This document shows positions 35,301 to 45,200 of a DNA stretch of 64,000 bases, piece by piece. The stretch is from Opisthocomus hoazin (taxonomy: Eukaryota; Chordata; Aves; Opisthocomiformes; Opisthocomidae), in NCBI RefSeq assembly GCF_030867145.1, contig NC_134415.1, positions 18,702,417-18,766,416 of the forward strand. The letters run 5' to 3'. The translations under genes and the position numbers were made by a program. The notes under the pieces were generated by a model. That model did no database searches. It was not told the origin of the DNA and saw nothing but the letters and a program-made list of their open reading frames with translations. The stretch's first letter is position 1. Each line of letters begins with the position of its first letter.

Positions 35301-38300
35301 CATCTTTGCCACTTATACATGGGGAAAAGGATACACAAGAAGACTTCTCAGGTACAGGAACGCACATGGTCTCCTCCTGAGTTTGGAAGATTTTCCAGGT
35401 GAAATACAGCCAGTAGCTGAATAGAGAGCTTTGCTCTTAGAAGGAAGTGGTCTGCAGTGGCATGGCAGAGGCAGTTTAGAACATGTTGAAATTTTGATTA
35501 TTTTTTTTTTTCCTTCCCCCTGCTGCCTTTGGAGCAGGACCCTGCGACACAAAGTGGTGCAGTGACTTATCAAAGATAACAGTGTGTTAGAAGCAGAATG
35601 CAGAAACCATGACTCCCAGTGATTATTGGGATCAACAATGATCTACTCAGTGGCACTGTTTTTTCCTTTCTTTGTGATCTTAGGCTGGCCAAGTCTACGT
35701 TGACTCTGATCCCGCTGCTGGGGACCCATGAGGTCATCTTTGCCTTTATTACTGATGAGCATGCCAGAGGGATGCTGCGCTTTGTGAAGCTTTTTACTGA
35801 ACTCTCCTTTGCTTCTTTCCAGGTAGCATTCACATTGTGCCCATGTGGATTAGGTATTTTTTAACTGCTGTTTGGAGACTGGCTTTCTCTCTCATTCATT
35901 GCATGTTCCCTTTTCTTTGTATTTCTCAGTTTAGCACTGGATATTACAGGATTATGACAGTGGAAGGGAAAGTATGAGGACTAATTTTTAATGCCAACTT
36001 AGATGTTAGTGTCACATACTCTTATTTTCAATATCTTAAATTTACTTAAATTTAGGTATTCCTATCCACGTATTAATATCTACTTTGTATGGGACACCTC
36101 AAGGCAATAATGAAATTGTCTGTGATTTCCTGTAATTGTATAATCACATTGCTGAAAGCAAATTTTGTGCTTTCTTCAGTGGTTTTGATACTCCTTGGAA
36201 AATCTGTGCTGAGAGGCAGCTAGCTACAACTGTAACTGCATGTGAGGACAATGCAGGTTTACTGTGATTTTTATTTAGCTGTTGCCTTAGGTAAGGCCAT
36301 TTCCAGAGAGTCTCCTTGATTAAAGGAATCATTATTCTTTTAGCTTCCCTGCTCACCCACACATTCTCTGTTTATCAGACACAGAGCTGTACTTAAGATC
36401 ACTGTGAATTGTTCACTTACGAAGTGTTTGTAACTTGAAACCAGGTAAGGAAAAAGAAGGGGAAAGGAATCTTTAGAAAAAAATAACAGGTTGAAGAAGA
36501 CAGTAACTCCTTTTTCCTAAGAGGGTGTGCTTCGAGACAGTTTGGTCAAGCCTCTGCTCTGCTGTTGGAGATGACAGGGACCACAGGTTGTCTCCATCTT
36601 TCAGTCTTATATGGGACATGCCAGTGTGGAGCCTCTAGTCCTCTGCGAGCTTGTTTGGCAAAGCAACGGAATTGCTCTGCTCATGGCTCTTCTGTTTTCT
36701 GTTGATTTCAGGGGCTGATGGTTGCAGTTCTCTACTGTTTCATCAATAATGAGGTAAGAGAGACACTAGTTGTTCTAATTTGCCTTATCAGCATCCACTG
36801 TAGGAAAAGGAAATTGAAAATGGTCTGGAACTGCTAAATTGTCCTTGTTCAGGGCTTTTACTTTTTTACAGATCCTCCTCTCTGCAGCTACATAGGATGA
36901 CTCCTCAGACAAATGTTGTTGGAAGGAATTTAGGCAGTAGAATTTAGGGCCACTATTTGTAGACATGAAATCTTGCAATTTGTCTTGCTCACAATTGTAT
37001 AGTTTGCACTGCTGGAGCTTTTCTTTTATTAAGAATTATAGCTGCTGGTCTTAATCTGTCTCATAGTGCTGCTTATTTGCGTGTTTTGCTGAATGTGGGA
37101 GTAGAGCCCATTTTATTCTGAGAACTCGATCTCAGCCGGCTGGTGAGATTGGAGAGCTCTCTTGGTTAATGCCTGTACAGTTTTGGTTTGGTTTGGTTTC
37201 CCTGTGGCCCAGCTACTCGAAGACATCATCACACTGTCATTCAAAATGAGTTTCATGGAGTGCTGAGCTCTCTCACAGGCCCAGAAGAAATGTAGCCAGG
37301 GCTTAGAGTTAATTGACTGCAAGTACCATCTTCTGCGGCTTTTGCTGAATCCCAGCCCTCTGGGGAGAAAGAGTATTGTTCAGTTTCAGTACTACAGGAA
37401 TCTCTCATGTTACCTTCTATGTGATTATTATTATTCATTCATTCAGCAAACCTTCAGGTTTGCAAGGGAAGCAAACAGTACTAATTTGGCAGCACATTAT
37501 TAAGTTTAATGCACATCAATTTGTTTTACGCTCCTGCTAAATCTACTTTTAAGCCTGACACGGTAATTCAAGATCACCTGTTGTGAGGTAAGCCTCATCA
37601 AGGGATTGGAATCAAAGGAAAAATGTGCTACTTGTGTCATTATGGCCAGGCTAGAGTCAACAGAAAAGCAGCAGGCATCCTGGATTAAGCCCTGCAGGAC
37701 ACTGTTCACTTTTGTAGCTTGTGGGTAAAATGTTGTTTAAGTGAATGTGTTAATTGTACTGCTTACGAAAGTCAGAGATGGGTAGCAGCAGGCTTTGCTC
37801 AAACGTAATTAGAGAATGTTTGTTTCAAATCCCTCAAACAGCTTTACAGGTGTACTTTAATTCTGAAATGCAGCGCTGTCTGCTGGTGTATCATGTATTT
37901 CTTTTGATTCACTTTGGCCTTTGCTTACATGTCCCCTGTGCAACTGCAGCCAGGCTTCTCATGAGTAATGCTCAATAATTTTCTCCATGTGATACAAGGG
38001 GATACATGTGTTACATCATAGCCTAAACGTTATTTCAAACCCTGAAGCAGGTAGGCTTGTTTCATTTGAGGGAACTTACTGTGAAGTAGCCTACCTACAT
38101 TTTAAGTAGTCCTCCAAATCTCTTGTTGTTGTAATGTAATATAATTCGTAAAACCTAACCACAATGTGCTCAGCTTCACAGAAAGCTGAAAGACAATCTA
38201 GGATGAATTATTTTCCTTGTTCAACTCTTGTTAAAAGAAGGGAGAAGGATTTTTGTCAAGCCCAGTCATCAGCATCCATAAAATAAATCCATGTAAAGAG

Positions 38301-41300
38301 TTTGATTAGGTCAAGTCTCTTCTATTTCTTTGCTAACCTAGACGAGAAATTTTTCCTAAACTAAATAAGAAACTGTTTTTCTTCTGACAGACTGTATGTG
38401 CCCAAAGACTATCCTTGTTTGCAATATGGGCTGTATTTTTATTTTTTTCTATGATTCATTGACTCCTTTTCTTTTTCCTTAACGATACAGAAAGTAAGTT
38501 TTCTGCAAGTCGTGGTGCCAGATCAAGTCGAAATGAAGCTAGAAGTCACATTAATGTCCTTTTCTAGTATCTACTTATGGAAGAACATTAAAATATGTTC
38601 ATATTTCAGTCATATTTAACCTGAAAGATTCTGGATTTTCTCTGATACTGCTCTGAAGCCAATAGCAGGGTCTCATCAGATTGCCTATTATCACCATGTG
38701 CTTCGTAAAATGAGCTGGGCTTAATATAATTGGTTTTTCAGCAGTTAGTGTTGCTTTCTGTAAGAAATATTCTAAACCCCAGAGAATACTGCCTCTTTCC
38801 ACCAGAATTAGTTTAAGCTGGTTGAGGTTTCATTCTGTGTAGTCTTGCTTCTCGTTTTTGCCTCCTTCCTATCACAAAGGAAGTATGCTTCGCTCTATTC
38901 TACCGTCAGGAATCTGTCCTCGCTCCAGAACTCCTGAATTTTTTTTAATTACTGCCCAATTTTCCTTTTTTCTTCTCATTTCTTTTAATGCTCTATACGG
39001 ACTATCCATTGAACTCCTCCACCAGCTCCATTCCATCCCATTTCAGACCTGCCTCCATTTCACTGTGATTTGTGGAGGTGGTTTTTTTCCCAGAGTAACT
39101 TTTTCATACTGAGATTCCAGATTCATTGCCATACTCTTAACATCCTTGTCCATTAGCTGCATTATGCTTAATCAGCTGCTTTCTGTGAGAAGCCTTCTCC
39201 ACCTTTAAACCTCCATGACGATCTTTTCTAAGTTCTCTTACCTCTTCCCTTTCTCTTTCAAAATACTCTACATAAATATTTTCCTTCTTCCCCTTTCTCA
39301 TGGCAGCTTTGTTCTTGGTTCCCTTTTCCCTGTATAGCTTATTTCTGGGGAGTCTTATCCACACATGGAAGTTACTAGGCTAATTATTTTGCTTAAAGAT
39401 CTGTAGATCTATTTCTGCTCAAGAACTGCCTCTTTACAAAATAAATCTTAACCTGTTCCCTTGGTCATACATTCACAGCCGTCTAGGCAAAAATTCAAGT
39501 CAGCACGGACAGCAAGAGCTACTCTTTACCCTTTTCCTAACCTCTGGAGAGAAAACTAATATTCTGTCATTCGTATCCATTCCTAAGACATCATCTCTGA
39601 TACAGTCTTTAGTTCAGGTCTTCCCATTCACTTTGTCTCAATCTTGCAGGCTATTTGTAGCTATCATAGCTCTAGGATACAGCCTGTCATGTACAGTCAG
39701 ATTGATGATTCATGTCCTCCCTTTGACTGATTATAAGATACCCATTTCTATTGCTCATTGACTTATTCTGTCAGCAAGTACATTCATGCTTTCTTTCAGG
39801 ATCTGCCTGTAAATGTCTACAGCTGCTTTTTCCCAGTGCTGCCTATTAAACCAGCTGTTTTCCATGCCCACAAATGGTACCAAGTACTGGGGTGGTAATA
39901 CAGTCAGCTTTTCTCATGTGGACAGTATGGTCCCTGCATTGCACTGTTTCCTCTTCTGTCTTCATCAGGCTGTTCTCCCTCATGCTTCTATGCCAAGGTA
40001 TCCCAGACACACTGTCTTTTTCTGGTGTCTTTGTGTAGCTTTTGACACAATGACCCACAGTTACCACAGTAAAATACAAGCTTCTCTCTCATCATCTTTC
40101 CTTCTGTCCCATTTGGTTGTGATGCTGGAGGGACAGATTCCATTGTCAGAAATGCAGAGATGCAGCTGGTTCCCACCAGGACAGCATTCAGCTCAAAGGG
40201 TGCAGCCCAAAGCGGACAAGTGCTGCTAGAGATAACCACCAAGGGAAAACAATAGGTTCTGTGAGGCTTTGCTCCTTTCCTAGGGCTGCCTCCCAGGTTC
40301 AGTATTTCACAATGAACAAGCAGAGAAGAAAGATGTACGGCAGGTTGTTCCCTAGGAAGTTTCTGTCAGAGGATGAAGGTTTCGGCAGCCTGGGTATTAG
40401 GACAAGCCTGCGGGAACTGCCATCAACCTATTTAGTCTTTTGGTGGTCAGTACCAGACCCTGCAAGGAAACAAAAAGGACCTCTCCAGAGAAGGCTCAGT
40501 TGAGTGACTCACCGATAGTGAACTTACTTCCAGGCTGAAGTACACACCATAATGAATTGATTACTGTAGTTGCACTCCTGCCTTTTTCTGGAGTAAAAAA
40601 GGTTCAATTTAATGTCCTCTGCCTTATGTGTTAAAAGCTAATGGAGGTACTTACTTCAGTCAAGTGGCAAAACTGTGCCCATGGAACAGGAAGATCTAAA
40701 TTCTGTTCTTGTTTAGCAGAAAGGCCCTGGATAAACTTCCAATGAGTACAAAGGTTACCCAGAACCTGTGATGGGATGAGCATACTTCGTAGCTTTAAAA
40801 AAAGCTCGTATCTGGAACAAGATACTGTAATTGCTATTTAAAAAAGGAGGGGAAAAGTACAGTCTTTAATGTGCTTTATTTAGAATTGAAAAACCAAGAA
40901 TTAATCTTCACTTTTCTACAGAATAAAAAACCCATAAATATTCAAAGAACAAAAATAATCCAAGACGTAATACTGTTTAAATCAAACCAGAAGTTAAAAC
41001 ACAACTCTTAAGAATACCTGTGGTGACAGTATTGAGAAGGAAGCCAGTCTTTTCAGTCATTTTGTGGCTGATAAGCAAAATCAACTTAATTGTTAGTACT
41101 GGTAGGGCATAAAGTACATTCAGTATTGAAGCTGAATACAATTTAGAATTAAAAAATGAAGATAAGACTTCCTGCTGCATAAAAGAGCTTTATTTCTACA
41201 AGTAAAAGTGAATTATTTTAAATGTGGAATACCCTACAATGGACTAATGAGATAATTGGATAATTTGAAGCAATAATATTGCAAGTTTAAAGCATTGCCA

Positions 41301-41585
41301 ACTTTTCTCAGTAGTATAGCATCTTTATTTTTTTCCTTGCTCTTTTCTAATGGAGTCATTTAAGGATATTATTAGTTCTATGTTCATTCCTTTTGTTTCC
41401 TTCTTTGCTTCTGTTAGGTTCAGATGGAGTTTCGGAAAAGCTGGGAGCGCTGGAGACTGGAACATTTGTATGTCCAGAGAGACAGCAGTATGAAACCTCT
41501 GAAGTGTCCAGCCAACAGCATAAGTAGTGGAGGCACCGTAGGCAGTAGTGTCTACGCTGCCACTTGCCAGGCCACATTCAGCTAA
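11240..41585 (+). CDS. GLP1R: Glucagon-like peptide-1 receptor, exons 4-13 (5' part outside window)
   Basis: Class B1 GPCR for the incretin GLP-1, acting at the plasma membrane mainly through Gs and cAMP. The CDS joins 11240-11349, 13943-14049, 17218-17371, 18907-19066, 26034-26094, 30551-30620, 31331-31419, 35684-35822, 36712-36753 and 41418-41585. This is 1100 nt: 2 nt of a split Val codon, 365 codons and TAA. Phases match at every junction and all introns are GT-AG. The product holds the end of the ectodomain (RFCTPEGTW), seven TM segments, and class B hallmarks including [26 protein letters not shown] and the [12 protein letters not shown] helix 8 start. The tail [11 protein letters not shown] and the order GLP1R-SAYSD1 separate it from GCGR, GIPR and GLP2R. 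By recalled human numbering it covers residues 95-463, three residues shorter. Exons 1-3 (signal peptide, N-terminal helix, first ectodomain cysteines) were not found. No disabling change is seen, so the gene looks functional. Confidence 0.96.
11350..13942 (+). other. GLP1R intron 4 (2593 nt)
   Basis: The first 400 nt are GC-rich, continuing the composition of exon 4; the remainder is AT-rich. Long ORFs on the - strand near 11000-11580 come from this GC-rich composition. No gene, RNA or mobile element was recognised. Confidence 0.85.
13943..14049 (+). CDS. GLP1R: GLP1R exon 5: stalk and TM1
   Basis: Acceptor TATGCTCTCAG|GAT; donor TTCAG|GTAACT, leaving phase 2. It encodes the short stalk DAPEEQ followed by TM1 ([20 protein letters not shown]) and the start of ICL1 (LLGF, then Arg split across the intron). 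TM1 is almost identical to human. The stalk joined to exon 4 (CEASDQDAPEEQ) is three residues shorter than human. Asn at 13967-13969 followed by Leu-Ser makes a possible glycosylation sequon at the outer edge of TM1. Confidence 0.95.
14050..17217 (+). other. GLP1R intron 5 (3168 nt)
   Basis: AT-rich, with an A13 run at 14790-14802 and no recognised exon, RNA gene or transposon. A pyrimidine-rich tract ending TTTTTACAG precedes exon 6. Confidence 0.85.
14790..14802 (+). repeat. Poly-A run (13 A)
   Basis: Uninterrupted A13 in GLP1R intron 5, part of an A-rich stretch starting near 14770. Confidence 0.8.
17218..17371 (+). CDS. GLP1R: GLP1R exon 6: ICL1, TM2 and ECL1
   Basis: Acceptor CTTTTTACAG|ACATCT; donor TTCCAG|GTAGGG. 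The first base completes the split Arg codon and the exon ends in phase 0. It encodes [16 protein letters not shown]2 with the ligand-pocket Arg of [13 protein letters not shown], and ECL1 with [15 protein letters not shown]. The pocket residues corresponding to human Arg190, Lys197 and Asp198 are present. ECL1 differs from human only at scattered positions. Confidence 0.96.
17372..18906 (+). other. GLP1R intron 6 (1535 nt)
   Basis: AT-rich intron sequence with no recognised feature beyond its splice sites (GTAGGG donor, CATCACAG acceptor). Confidence 0.85.
18907..19066 (+). CDS. GLP1R: GLP1R exon 7: TM3, ICL2 and start of TM4
   Basis: Acceptor CCATCACAG|GAATCG; donor GCTGGG|GTAAGT, leaving phase 1. 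It encodes [40 protein letters not shown] and [13 protein letters not shown]. The Cys of SLSC is the TM3 partner of the conserved TM3-ECL2 disulfide, and the Glu of VEG is the conserved class B TM3 Glu (human Glu247). ICL2 has SEQRIF where human has SEQWIF. Confidence 0.96.
19067..26033 (+). other. GLP1R intron 7 (6967 nt)
   Basis: The longest intron fully inside the window. It holds A-runs near 20287-20301 and 21228-21239, a G-rich stretch at 21069-21081, a G-quadruplex candidate at 21443-21465, and a GC-rich patch around 25430-25690. A 182-codon + strand ORF at 20998-21546 has no recognisable homology. No exon or transposon was identified. Confidence 0.8.
21443..21465 (+). other. Intronic G-quadruplex candidate
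   Basis: A G7 run followed by AGGA, GGG, CGGAAT and GGG satisfies the four-run, short-loop pattern on the transcribed (sense) strand of GLP1R intron 7. Confidence 0.5.
26034..26094 (+). CDS. GLP1R: GLP1R exon 8: end of TM4 and start of ECL2
   Basis: Acceptor CTCTCTTCCCAG|GTGTGC. The donor is GG|GTTGGT, weak at +3 and +4 but with G at +5. The 61-nt exon begins by completing Gly and ends in phase 2. It encodes [19 protein letters not shown]. The family motif VVPW/VIPW of TM4 reads VILW here: codon CTC at 26057-26059 gives Leu in place of the usual Pro. Retaining the following intron would add two residues and then an in-frame TAG at 26102-26104. Confidence 0.93.
26095..30550 (+). other. GLP1R intron 8 (4456 nt)
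   Basis: Starts with the weak donor GTTGGT and contains one antisense CR1 fragment (29411-29685). A small CpG-containing patch lies near 29238-29300. Otherwise AT-rich and featureless. Confidence 0.85.
29411..29685 (-). mobile_element. CR1 LINE 3' fragment, antisense
   Basis: Begins on the + strand with TCACAGAATCACAGAATAG repeats and GGGTTGGAAGGGACCTCTGT, the reverse complement of a CR1 3' end. It continues into the end of CR1 ORF2 (the - strand encodes an [13 protein letters not shown] segment). It is 5'-truncated to about 275 nt, lies in GLP1R intron 8 and is antisense to the gene. Confidence 0.93.
30551..30620 (+). CDS. GLP1R: GLP1R exon 9: ECL2 and start of TM5
   Basis: Acceptor ATCTTCCTAG|TTGCTGG; donor ATTGGG|GTGAGT. 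The first base completes Gly, then 23 codons follow in phase 0. It encodes [20 protein letters not shown] and AIG. The Cys closes the TM3-ECL2 disulfide. Trp, Arg and Asn of CWTRN are conserved ligand-contact positions, and the Arg of IIRLP matches human Arg310. Human NSN reads NYN here (human Ser301 to Tyr). Confidence 0.95.
30621..31330 (+). other. GLP1R intron 9 (710 nt)
   Basis: Short intron between exons 9 and 10. A 170-codon - strand ORF spans it and exon 10 but has no recognisable homology. Confidence 0.85.
31331..31419 (+). CDS. GLP1R: GLP1R exon 10: TM5 and ICL3
   Basis: Acceptor ATTTCTCCAG|GTAAAT; donor TGCAG|GTACGT, leaving phase 2. It encodes TM5 ([15 protein letters not shown]) and ICL3 ([14 protein letters not shown] plus a split Arg). 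The final Cys matches human Cys347, the residue modified by covalent allosteric agonists. The ICL3 motif human KLK reads KLQ (codon CAG at 31382-31384). Confidence 0.95.
31745..32222 (+). mobile_element. CR1 LINE 3' fragment, sense
   Basis: Matches the CR1 ORF2 end and 3' UTR: GAGCAGCTGAGGAC, GGGGTGACCTCATTGCTCTC, TGGACATTAGGAAGAATTTC and ACTGGAACAGGCTTCC, closing with AGGTCCCTTCCAACTG and a degraded ATTCTAT tail. The frame is broken by stops, so it is an inactive 5'-truncated copy. Confidence 0.93.
33272..33287 (+). repeat. Poly-C run (16 C)
   Basis: Uninterrupted C16 in GLP1R intron 10, followed by TTTCTTTTC. Long C/G homopolymers are rare, and this one could be polymorphic or an assembly uncertainty. 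Confidence 0.85.
33998..34740 (+). mobile_element. Older, longer CR1 LINE fragment, sense
   Basis: Translated pieces match successive CR1 ORF2 segments: a [13 protein letters not shown] stretch near 34072, QQCALVTA near 34160, and then ...GGTGACCGATCCCCTCCATT at about 34226. The 3' end AGAGGTCCCTTCCAACTTGA is followed by a decayed GATTACGTGATTC tail. It is more diverged than the other copies, with indels and stops. The left edge is approximate. Confidence 0.85.
35684..35822 (+). CDS. GLP1R: GLP1R exon 11: TM6, ECL3 and start of TM7
   Basis: Acceptor TTGTGATCTTAG|GCTGGCC; donor TTCCAG|GTAGCA. The first base completes Arg, followed by 46 codons in phase 0. It encodes [20 protein letters not shown] (TM6 with the PLLGTHE motif), ECL3 [13 protein letters not shown], and TM7 start [13 protein letters not shown]. 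The Asp of DEHARG, the following Arg, and Glu of FTEL match human Asp372, Arg380 and Glu387. Confidence 0.96.
35823..36711 (+). other. GLP1R intron 11 (889 nt)
   Basis: AT-rich, with no recognised feature beyond donor GTAGCA and acceptor TTGATTTCAG. Confidence 0.85.
36712..36753 (+). CDS. GLP1R: GLP1R exon 12: end of TM7
   Basis: Acceptor TTGATTTCAG|GGGCTG; donor AATGAG|GTAAGA. This 42-nt micro-exon is exactly 14 codons ([14 protein letters not shown]), so skipping it would keep frame but remove the inner half of TM7. The sequence is nearly identical to human, with conservative Ile/Val changes. Confidence 0.95.
36754..41417 (+). other. GLP1R intron 12 (4664 nt)
   Basis: Contains small ATT/ATTC repeats near 37426-37445. 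A block from about 38830 to 40110 is strongly pyrimidine-rich on the + strand. No exon, RNA gene or clear transposon was recognised. Confidence 0.8.
41418..41585 (+). CDS. GLP1R: GLP1R exon 13: helix 8, C-terminal tail and stop
   Basis: The acceptor is TTCTGTTAG|GTTCAG. It encodes helix 8 and the tail: [40 protein letters not shown] and [15 protein letters not shown], then TAA. The Cys of LKCP matches the human palmitoylation site Cys438. Ser pairs that serve as phosphorylation sites in mammals are mostly kept. The end reads TCQATFS where human has TCQASCS, so one C-terminal Cys is lost. Confidence 0.96.
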   Translation, partial: VQMEFRKSWERWRLEHLYVQRDSSMKPLKCPANSISSGGTVGSSVYAATCQATFS

Positions 41586-42233
41586 GATTTCTGCAGGTGA
41601 ATCAGACTGAGAACAATGAACTGTATAATATACCTGAAAACCCTTAAATACCCAAGCAAGTGGCTTAAGTATGCCATCTCCAGCAGGAAACTTAAGCATA
41701 TGCTGCTCATTGCCTGCAGGCTGTTGGACAAAGATTTCTAGGGGAAGCAATCTGCTAATGCAATCAACACATCAGAGGAAAAAATTGATCACATCTAAAG
41801 TAAGTTAAAAGAGTTTCTTCCTATTTGCACACAAAGCCTCCAGGTGTCCAAAACTTAAGCATAGCATTGATCCAGTCTGAAACCACAGGGTCAATGGCTT
41901 ATTACTGTTGAGTGGGTGAGCTGAGTGATTGACTGATTAAATTACAAGGATACAGAATATGATTACTGCCAAAAAAAACCACATTTAGACTTTTCTGGGG
42001 ATAGGGTAAGGTGCTATCACCAGTTTCAGAAAAAAAGAACTTAGTGGGACACAACTTGCGTTTCAGGGAAGAATCAGTTTTGTAGTAAGAGTTTCCCAAA
42101 GCTAAAGTTGAAAATACGCTTACCTTTTTTCTGGGTAGGTGAAGAACATCATCCTGAAAATCTATTGATACAGCAGGTAGTGTGGTGTACGTGTGTGAAT
42201 GCTCTTTTTAAGCTTCACTTGAAAAAGAATAAA
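41586..42233 (+). other. GLP1R: Likely GLP1R 3' UTR
   Basis: AT-rich sequence from the GLP1R stop codon to the first canonical AATAAA on the + strand. It has no recognisable repeat or conserved ORF. The end is an inference from the polyadenylation hexamer; longer or shorter forms are possible. Confidence 0.5.
42228..42233 (+). terminator. Candidate GLP1R polyadenylation signal AATAAA
   Basis: First canonical AATAAA downstream of the GLP1R stop, about 645 nt away and followed within 20 nt by a T/G-containing stretch. An upstream variant ATTAAA lies at 41936-41941, and another AATAAA at 44723-44728 could serve a longer transcript. Only 3' end reads can decide which is used. Confidence 0.45.
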
Positions 42234-45200
42234 CAAAAAACAGTATCTGGTAGGGGCCTCTTCTGCTATTAATACATGCACGTTACCTCTATCGACACAG
42301 ATGGAAATATCCCCCGAGTGCACAGCCCTTCCGTTTTTATGTGGCACTCTGCCTCTCCGGTCGGCACGTAGGCGTTAGCAGGGCCAGGATAATCCCTTGT
42401 GCCTCAAGAGGACATTTTCTTTCGAAGCTGTGCTCTGCTTCGTGTGGGTGCAGACACGCAGAAGTCGGCCCGTGGTCGCAGCTGGTCTTAGGAGCCTTCA
42501 CCGACTTGGAAACGACTCAGTAGTTGGCAGCGCGGGCTCGCCTTTGTGTCTTCTCCCCTGGCACAGGGTACCGGCGGGTGCGGGTTCAGCACCGGGACAG
42601 CTCCCGCCCCCGCCGGCAGCGGGGTCCTGCAAACCCCCGCAACGTGCCCGAACCGCAGCGGGCTGTGGTCTGCTGGCCTAAAACTGCCAGGGGTCTCGCA
42701 GTCAGTGGATCTACACTGCTAATCACGCTAGCCGCCCTGGTGTTTGCAAGAGCTGATGGGGGGAAAAACAGAGCTGCCTTTACGAGCAGGACATGATCCA
42801 TCGCATCGCTGAGTAACAGGCTTCACATACCCTTACTCAGATGTTACTCGGGCTCCCTTTACAACAGAGAGGCAAGGTGCCAGAGACTAGCTCTGAGAAT
42901 AGCCCTGTCCGTAGACTTCTTGGGAACGTGACTCATGGCGTAGCAGTTGAGACTACTCAGCAGAGATAAACTCCCCCCCAATTTTCAAGTCTCTCTTTGC
43001 ACTTGTGTTCACAGCCCCCATTACCAAGGAAGTGGACTGGATATTCTGGGATGTAATTCAGCATCTTTCCTGCCTGAAGCTAGATTGCTTTGCATGGGAT
43101 TATTTGATCATTGCATTAGAATCCAAATTGCCAGCAGGGTGGATTAGTTTTGCAGTCAGGTTAGAATTGAATTAGAGAGGATGGGTTACCTTCTTCTGCT
43201 ATAATGCTTGTAAATGAGCTCCAGGGTGGGGAATTCAGACACAGTTGTAGAAATCCACCACAGTTCTCAGGCTGGCTGATGTACGTTTAGCATGCTGGCT
43301 TCTACACGGGCCATTTCCAGGCCAGCCCTTCCTAACATCGGTTCCACAGCTGACCTTGGAAGGAAGCACCTCAGGTTCTTCTATAAATTTCATAACTAGC
43401 TTCTCTGTTGTGTGACCATCAATACAATACCTTACTATTACATATGTATGTTAACTGCCATCCTGCAGTTTAATGAATTAGCTTCCTGTATGTAGAGAAG
43501 TATGCTTGACGTTTCTATTTAACATCTACCTGTAAGTGCTTTGAATAGGGAAAGACCGATAGTCACTGGTAGGTGAAAAGGAAGCACGATGACAGAAGAA
43601 ATTTACAGCTGTATGATAATGCACACTTGAGGGAGTAACTTCACTCACGAATATTCAATAGTGGGTGCTAGTTTTCCAGGGCCTTGCTTAGCTGTGTGCA
43701 AACCAGGGGGGGCAGGAGGGGGGAATTTCTGCTACTTGTGCAGCTGTTAGGAAGATGATAGTTTTGCTGTGACAACAGAAGTCATGGAAGGAACTCGCTG
43801 TTACGCTGGAAAAAGTATACGTAACAAAGGAAAGAGGACAGATATAGGCACAGAGAGTATTTACATGTGTGGTAACAACCCTGTACTTGGTTGCCGTCAC
43901 AAGATCCTTTCAACAGTTTGACATGCTTCTGATTTACGAGGCTCTTTTTTGGCCCTCCTTGTCACTTAAGAAGGGAAGGATTTGGGCCCACGAGAATAGC
44001 TCCAGCACCAGCTGTAAAACTTACCTTTGTAACTTCTGCCTTGTTAGAAACCAAGAGAAAAATAAGATGATGAAGTGAGATCTTAGCTAAGCAGAGGGTC
44101 GTAGTGAAATATTTTTTCTCCTCTCTGATTAAGCTCTCACTTCTTCAAACCTTTTTAAATCCTCTTTAAGTGCTGAGGGAATAACTCAATGAAAGTAATT
44201 GCCACCAAAGCAGAATTACAGTAACTGTGTATTTTGAGAAATACTTCCAGCAAGGCCTAAATGCCAATTTCTCCATCACACTTTATCTACTTCAGTAAAA
44301 CCTTTTACAAGCCTTTGTTGTTATTCATGCTATCTCTATTTCAAAATTTATAATGTGCATTTATTTGAGTAGCGTGAAATAAGCAAAGCACCACAAAGCA
44401 CTGGAACAGATGAACTGTGTGAATTTTTATTTCTTGTGCCTTTCAGCTTCATGCTCATTTATTGTGGTAACTTGTTTCATGAAGCAGTAAATAGAAGAGT
44501 CCATAAATTCACCTGGACATAATGTAACTAGAGTTTATAGCAAATGAAAACTTTATTTCCAGCATTGCTGCTACGAAGTTTTATAATTTCATGGATGCTA
44601 CCTTCTATTTAATATTTATTTGCATGTATTTCCTTGTTTTAAAAAACACCCACAGAATCTAACTGTACAAGATGGCAGATTGTCAGCTCCCCACAAACAT
44701 TACACTTGTGTTTATTCTTGTGAATAAAGTTTCAACTCACAAAATTCACTTACTGGTGTATTTTCTTAAGTATCACCTGGCTACTTCTTACCCTGTAATT
44801 AGAAGAACACTTTCTAAGAATGAAAAGACTCACAGTTCACGGTTCTCCCAAAGAAACAAAACTTTGTATTTACAACTCTATACCCACTACAAAAAGGCCT
44901 TTGAACCTGCTGAGGCTATGTTAATCAAAACCAAAACGCAGCATGTTATTTGTATTCAGTAAGAATAGTGAGAACCCGGGGAGGGGGGTTTACCAGAGGA
45001 TGGTGGAATATGTGCAGATCCAAAAATTCTGTGCTTGGATTTAAATAGCAGCATTTGGAATTTATACAAAGAGATCTACACCAGAAGCTAAGAGCACTGT
45101 GGAGAGCTACTGAAAGATGCTTAGCAGCGTTAAACGTATTTTGTGCTTTCATTTACTATTCTCTTTCCAGCCCGATTAAATTCAATAGAGGACACTTCCT

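Larger units (their letters stand above)
31420..35683 (+). other. GLP1R intron 10 (4264 nt)
   Basis: Contains two sense-strand CR1 copies (31745-32222 and 33998-34740) and a C16 homopolymer (33272-33287). No exon or RNA gene was recognised in the remainder. Confidence 0.85.

Noticed and set aside
39990-40070. [12 protein letters not shown] peptide reminiscent of a reverse transcriptase active-site region
   Set aside because: The catalytic context is absent and flanking translation does not match a LINE; the resemblance is a few residues and probably chance.
11240-41585. Alternative identities GCGR, GIPR or GLP2R for the receptor
   Set aside because: Helix 8 and the tail, ECL1 (KWMYSTA) and the neighbouring SAYSD1 gene all fit GLP1R rather than its paralogs.
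41325-41750. 141-codon - strand ORF
   Set aside because: Antisense shadow of the GLP1R terminal exon.
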